From an uncultured Lachnospira sp. (GTDB taxonomy: Bacteria; Bacillota; Clostridia; Lachnospirales; Lachnospiraceae), in assembly GCA_947306285.1 (NCBI GenBank), contig CAMZGB010000036.1, positions 1 to 9,049 of the forward strand: 9,049 bases of DNA, given 5' to 3'. The notes beneath the pieces were generated by a model, which saw only the letters and a program-made list of their open reading frames with translations, had not been told where the DNA came from and did not search any database. Position numbers and translations under genes: made by a program. How positions within the stretch are numbered: the stretch's first letter is position 1; each line of letters begins with the position of its first letter. This document shows, in pieces, positions 6,322 through 9,049 of the stretch.

Positions 6322-6325
6322 AAAT
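6317..6325 (+). promoter_or_regulatory. Extended -10 promoter of the phoH-ybeY operon
   Basis: TGgTAAAAT is an extended -10 with one mismatch in the hexamer. The -35 site at 17 bases (6297-6302, CTACCA) is poor, so this promoter is probably weaker than those of tyrS and rpsU, or is activator-dependent. An alternative -10, TATAAC at 6325-6330, lacks TGn. Confidence 0.6.
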
Positions 6326-6353
6326 ATAACTAGAAAAATAAAGGTGGGTTTAT

Positions 6354-7334
6354 ATGAGCAATATTGAAAGTATTATGGATATACCTTCCAATCATGCTAG
6401 AAACGTTTTTGGCCAATACGATTCTTTTATTAAAAAGATTGAAAAGACTTTACATGTTTCTATTACCGTTAGAGATGGAAATGTAAAGATTGTTGGTAGT
6501 GAAGATGCTACAAAAAGAGCCAAAAGCGTATTTAACCAACTAATTGAATTATCAAAGCGTGGTAATGATATTACGGAACAAAATGTCGACTACGCTTTGT
6601 CTTTGTGTTTTGAAAACAATGATACAGCTCTTTTAGAGTTAGACGATAGCATAATATGTCGTACTGCAATGGGTAAACCTGTAAAACCAAAAACGCTAGG
6701 CCAACAAAAATATGTAGATCTTATAAAGGAAAAAATGGTTGTATTTGGTATTGGTCCAGCTGGTACAGGTAAAACATACCTTGCTATGGCTATGGCTATT
6801 TCAGCTTTGAAGAATAATGAAGTTAATAAAATTATATTAACGAGACCTGCTATTGAAGCAGGGGAGAATCTGGGCTTTTTACCAGGTGATTTACAAGAGA
6901 AGGTAGATCCTTATCTTAGACCTTTGTATGACGCTTTGTATCAGATTATGGGCGCAGAGAGTTTTGTTTCAAATTGTGAAAAAGGAATAATTGAAGTTGC
7001 CCCTTTAGCTTATATGAGAGGTCGTACACTTGATAACGCATTCATTATTTTGGATGAAGCTCAGAATACTACACCAGCTCAAATTAAGATGTTTCTAACT
7101 CGAATTGGTTTTGGATCAAAAGTAATTGTTACTGGTGATAGAACTCAAAAAGATTTACCAAAAGATGCAGTATCAGGTTTAGATGTAGCATTAAGGGTAT
7201 TGAAAGATGTTGATGATATCGGGGTTATGTGTCTTGATAACAGCGATGTTATAAGACATCCACTTGTTCAAAAGATTGTCATGGCTTATGAAGAGTATGA
7301 CAAAAGAATGGCTGAAAGAAAGAAGAAAAAATAA
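6354..7334 (+). CDS. phoH: PhoH-family P-loop ATPase
   Basis: Cytoplasmic NTPase of the PhoH/PhoL family, 326 residues, the usual length. Residues 1-70 form a KH-like nucleic-acid-binding segment (DGNVKIVGSEDATKRAKSVF). The P-loop domain follows: Walker A GPAGTGKT at 134-141, RPAIEAGENLGFLPGDLQEK, a Walker B FIILDEAQN at 230-238, and the VTGDRTQKDLP motif typical of PhoH. The family is tied by genomic neighbourhood to the rRNA-processing enzyme YbeY and is thought to act on RNA; the precise activity is unsettled. The ATG is preceded by AAGGTGGG (6341-6348). It is the first gene of an operon with ybeY. In bacilli a yqfC-yqfD pair usually precedes it and pgpH follows it; neither is present here. 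Confidence 0.96.
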   Translation: MSNIESIMDIPSNHARNVFGQYDSFIKKIEKTLHVSITVRDGNVKIVGSEDATKRAKSVFNQLIELSKRGNDITEQNVDYALSLCFENNDTALLELDDSIICRTAMGKPVKPKTLGQQKYVDLIKEKMVVFGIGPAGTGKTYLAMAMAISALKNNEVNKIILTRPAIEAGENLGFLPGDLQEKVDPYLRPLYDALYQIMGAESFVSNCEKGIIEVAPLAYMRGRTLDNAFIILDEAQNTTPAQIKMFLTRIGFGSKVIVTGDRTQKDLPKDAVSGLDVALRVLKDVDDIGVMCLDNSDVIRHPLVQKIVMAYEEYDKRMAERKKKK

Positions 7335-7356
7335 TTCCAATTTAGATTAAATATTT

Positions 7357-7851
7357 ATGATTTATATTGATAATAAATACAAAAATCCTATAGAAATTGA
7401 TTATCAAGATATTGCCTGTAAAGTAATAGATGAAGCAGAAAACTTTGTGAAATGCCCATATGATTGCGAGGTTAATCTTCTAATAACAGATAACGATGAA
7501 GTCTTAGTTTTAAATAAAGAAACAAGAAATATTGATTCACCTACTGATGTTTTATCTTTTCCAGCGATAGAGTTTGATAAACCAGCAGACTTTTCGAAAA
7601 TTGAAGATAATGATTTTAATTTTAATCCAGAATCAGGTGAATTGGTTTTAGGAGATATTGTAATCTCTTATGATAAAGTATTAGAGCAATCTGAAGAATA
7701 TGGCCATTCACATCAAAGAGAATTCGCCTTTTTGATTGCACACAGTATGCTTCATTTGTTTGGTTATGACCATATGAATGAAGAAGAAAGAAAAACTATG
7801 GAGATTGATCAGGAATCCATTTTAAATAATTTAAATATTAGGAGGGATTAA
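7357..7851 (+). CDS. ybeY: Endoribonuclease YbeY (16S rRNA maturation)
   Basis: Zinc-dependent RNase needed for 16S rRNA 3'-end maturation and ribosome quality control. The 164-residue product has the signature metal site H-x3-H-x5-H: His129, His133 and His139 in HSMLHLFGYDH. Upstream are the conserved NKETRNIDSPTDVLSFP segment and ELVLGDIVIS strand. The insert of about 20 residues between them (around DKPADF...FNPESG) is acidic and low in conservation, as in other clostridial copies. The start is unusual: no Shine-Dalgarno sequence lies before the ATG at 7357, and the in-frame TAA at 7348 rules out an upstream start. It begins 22 bases after the phoH stop, so reinitiation after phoH translation or an SD-independent start is likely. 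The stop is 1 base before the next gene. Confidence 0.96.
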   Translation: MIYIDNKYKNPIEIDYQDIACKVIDEAENFVKCPYDCEVNLLITDNDEVLVLNKETRNIDSPTDVLSFPAIEFDKPADFSKIEDNDFNFNPESGELVLGDIVISYDKVLEQSEEYGHSHQREFAFLIAHSMLHLFGYDHMNEEERKTMEIDQESILNNLNIRRD

Positions 7852-7852
7852 A

Positions 7853-8959
7853 ATGAAAGTGAAAATTATCACAGCAATTATATCTGTAGTTTTGGTTGCT
7901 GGAGCTGGTACGGCTGCGTATTTCTATATTAAACAGCACAAGGAACCAAAGAATGAAACTGCTACAGTTGCTGAATCCACCACGACAGATCCATATGCTG
8001 GTATGGCAAGAAGCTTCTTAACTGGAAATTATATTAAAGAAGCAGATGCTAAAAGAAGACCTTATGCTGTAATGATTAATAATATTCAAGATGCTATTCC
8101 ACAGTATTCAATTAGCAAAGCATCTATTATTTATGAATCACCAGTGGAAGGAAGCATTACTCGTCTAATGGCATTATTTGAAAAGCCTGATAAGATGAAG
8201 AGAATTGGCTCTGTAAGAAGTTGTAGAATTTATTTTGCATATATGTCTAAAGAGTGGGATTCAATATACTGTCATTTTGGACAATCAAAATATGCTAAAA
8301 AGTTCTTAAAATCAGGTAAGATTGATGTGATTAATTCTTGGAAAGGTCAAAATGCTTATTATAGAACTAGTGATAAACCAGCCCCTCATAACTGTTATGC
8401 GGATGGAAAGAAATTAATCAAGCAGAGAAAGAAACTAAAATATAGAAAGAATCATAAAGATGATTTCTCTGGTGTATTTAAATTTGCTGATATAGATAAA
8501 CCATTTGAGATAACCGATGGAGAAGATGCTTCGAAGAAGGTTATAGTTGGTTACAGTTACAATAATGCAATGTACAAATACAATCCTGATAAAAAGAAGT
8601 ATTATAGATATCAATATGGCAATAAACATATTGATGCTGTAAACAAGAAACAATTATCTTGTACAAATATTGTAATCCAATATGTTAAGACTGTTCTTTA
8701 TCCAGATGGAAAGAGCTTAAAGATGACTCAAAAAGGTGATGGTAAAGGATGGTATGTAACTAGAGGAAAAGCCATGAAGATTACATGGCATAAAGATAAA
8801 AATAAGTCTGGACAGACAAAGTACTATGATGAAAATGGAGAAGAAATTACTCTTAATAATGGTAAAACATTTATTCAAATAGTACAGAAAGAAGACAAGA
8901 AGAAAACAAAGTTTAAAGGCGAGAAAAAGCCAAAACAAGTTGAAACTAAAGCTAATTAA
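7853..8959 (+). CDS. DUF3048 (YerB-like) membrane-anchored or secreted protein
   Basis: The 368-residue product begins with a hydrophobic segment at residues 5-26, then a Thr/Ser/Glu-rich linker (34-50), so it is exported or anchored outside. There is no lipobox cysteine, unlike Bacillus subtilis YerB, which is a lipoprotein. The DUF3048 domain starts near 68 with RRPYAVMINN, followed by PQYSISKASIIYESPVEGSITRLMA, RIGSVRSCR (117-125) and YCHFGQS around His141. The C-terminal half matches the DUF3048_C type (NAMYKYNP.KKYYRYQYG, WYVTRGKAMKITWHKD), with a lysine-rich tail from about 346. The family function is unknown; the wall or membrane surface is the likely site. The ATG at 7853 has AGGAGG (7840-7845) 7 bases upstream, inside the ybeY end, so translation is coupled. 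It is probably third in the phoH operon. Confidence 0.88.
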   Translation: MKVKIITAIISVVLVAGAGTAAYFYIKQHKEPKNETATVAESTTTDPYAGMARSFLTGNYIKEADAKRRPYAVMINNIQDAIPQYSISKASIIYESPVEGSITRLMALFEKPDKMKRIGSVRSCRIYFAYMSKEWDSIYCHFGQSKYAKKFLKSGKIDVINSWKGQNAYYRTSDKPAPHNCYADGKKLIKQRKKLKYRKNHKDDFSGVFKFADIDKPFEITDGEDASKKVIVGYSYNNAMYKYNPDKKKYYRYQYGNKHIDAVNKKQLSCTNIVIQYVKTVLYPDGKSLKMTQKGDGKGWYVTRGKAMKITWHKDKNKSGQTKYYDENGEEITLNNGKTFIQIVQKEDKKKTKFKGEKKPKQVETKAN

Positions 8960-8976
8960 TATTTAGAGGTTAATTA

Positions 8977-9049
8977 ATGTCACAAAGCAAACGATTTAAC
9001 AAAAACAGTTTTGTGATACAAGGTAGTATATTAGCGATTGCAGGTATTC
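8977..9049 (+). CDS. N-terminus of a probable polysaccharide/lipid flippase (SpoVB/MurJ-like), partial
   Basis: An open frame begins at the ATG at 8977, with AGAGGT (8965-8970) 6 bases upstream, and runs off the window end. The 24 visible residues read as a short basic head (SQSKRFNKN) followed by FVIQGSILAIAGI, the start of a first membrane helix. This is the usual opening of clostridial oligosaccharide flippases of the MATE/MVF superfamily (SpoVB, MurJ-like). Only a short piece is seen, so the name is tentative. It lies 17 bases after the DUF3048 gene with no terminator, so it is probably in the same operon. Confidence 0.55.
   Translation, partial: MSQSKRFNKNSFVIQGSILAIAGI

Noticed and set aside
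8435..8938. Hydrophobic minus-strand open frames inside the DUF3048 gene
   Set aside because: Lysine codons (AAA/AAG) read backwards give Phe/Leu, producing false membrane-like proteins; no RBS supports them.
1..9049. CRISPR array, insertion sequence, prophage or defence system
   Set aside because: No regularly spaced repeats, no transposase or integrase, no tRNA gene or attachment repeats; all genes are core functions or envelope proteins on one strand with similar base composition.

Overview
This window is a stretch of core chromosome from a low-GC Gram-positive bacterium, most likely a member of the Clostridia (Bacillota). The basis is the AT-rich DNA, strong AGGAGG-type ribosome binding sites, compact U-tailed hairpin terminators, an AlaRS with a cysteine-rich insert of clostridial type, a secreted protein with lysine-rich Ig-like repeats, and a DUF3048 (YerB-like) protein. 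The genus cannot be fixed from sequence reading alone. All genes lie on the + strand.

Layout: (1) The 3' end of a phospholipase-D-family cardiolipin synthase (to 323), closed by a clear terminator. (2) A promoter at 377-405 driving tyrS (437-1663) and alaS (1666-4305), two aminoacyl-tRNA synthetase genes 2 bases apart. (3) A small YbjQ/UPF0145 gene (4382-4693) with its own strong RBS and a strong terminator. (4) A secreted, lysine- and tyrosine-rich protein of unknown role (4769-5914), with its own extended -10 promoter directly after that terminator. (5) rpsU, the 57-residue ribosomal protein bS21 (6033-6206), with a strong promoter, a short leader carrying hairpins, and a strong terminator. 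(6) An operon of phoH (6354-7334), ybeY (7357-7851), a DUF3048/YerB-like membrane-anchored or secreted protein (7853-8959) and the first codons of what looks like a polysaccharide/lipid-II-type flippase (8977 onward, cut by the window end).

The window mixes translation and RNA-maturation functions (TyrRS, AlaRS, bS21, PhoH, YbeY) with cell-envelope functions (cardiolipin synthase, secreted Ig-like protein, YerB-like protein, flippase). Each unit except ybjQ has a recognisable promoter, and all four of these promoters carry a TGn extended -10. No intergenic gap exceeds about 150 bases, and I see no mobile element, CRISPR array, tRNA or rRNA gene.

I do not find a convincing undescribed system. 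The observations most worth a second look are the uncharacterised secreted protein at 4769-5914, a 7-bp inverted repeat wrapped around the phoH promoter, the T-box-free tyrS-alaS pairing, the absence of a Shine-Dalgarno sequence before ybeY, and the joining of phoH-ybeY to envelope genes.
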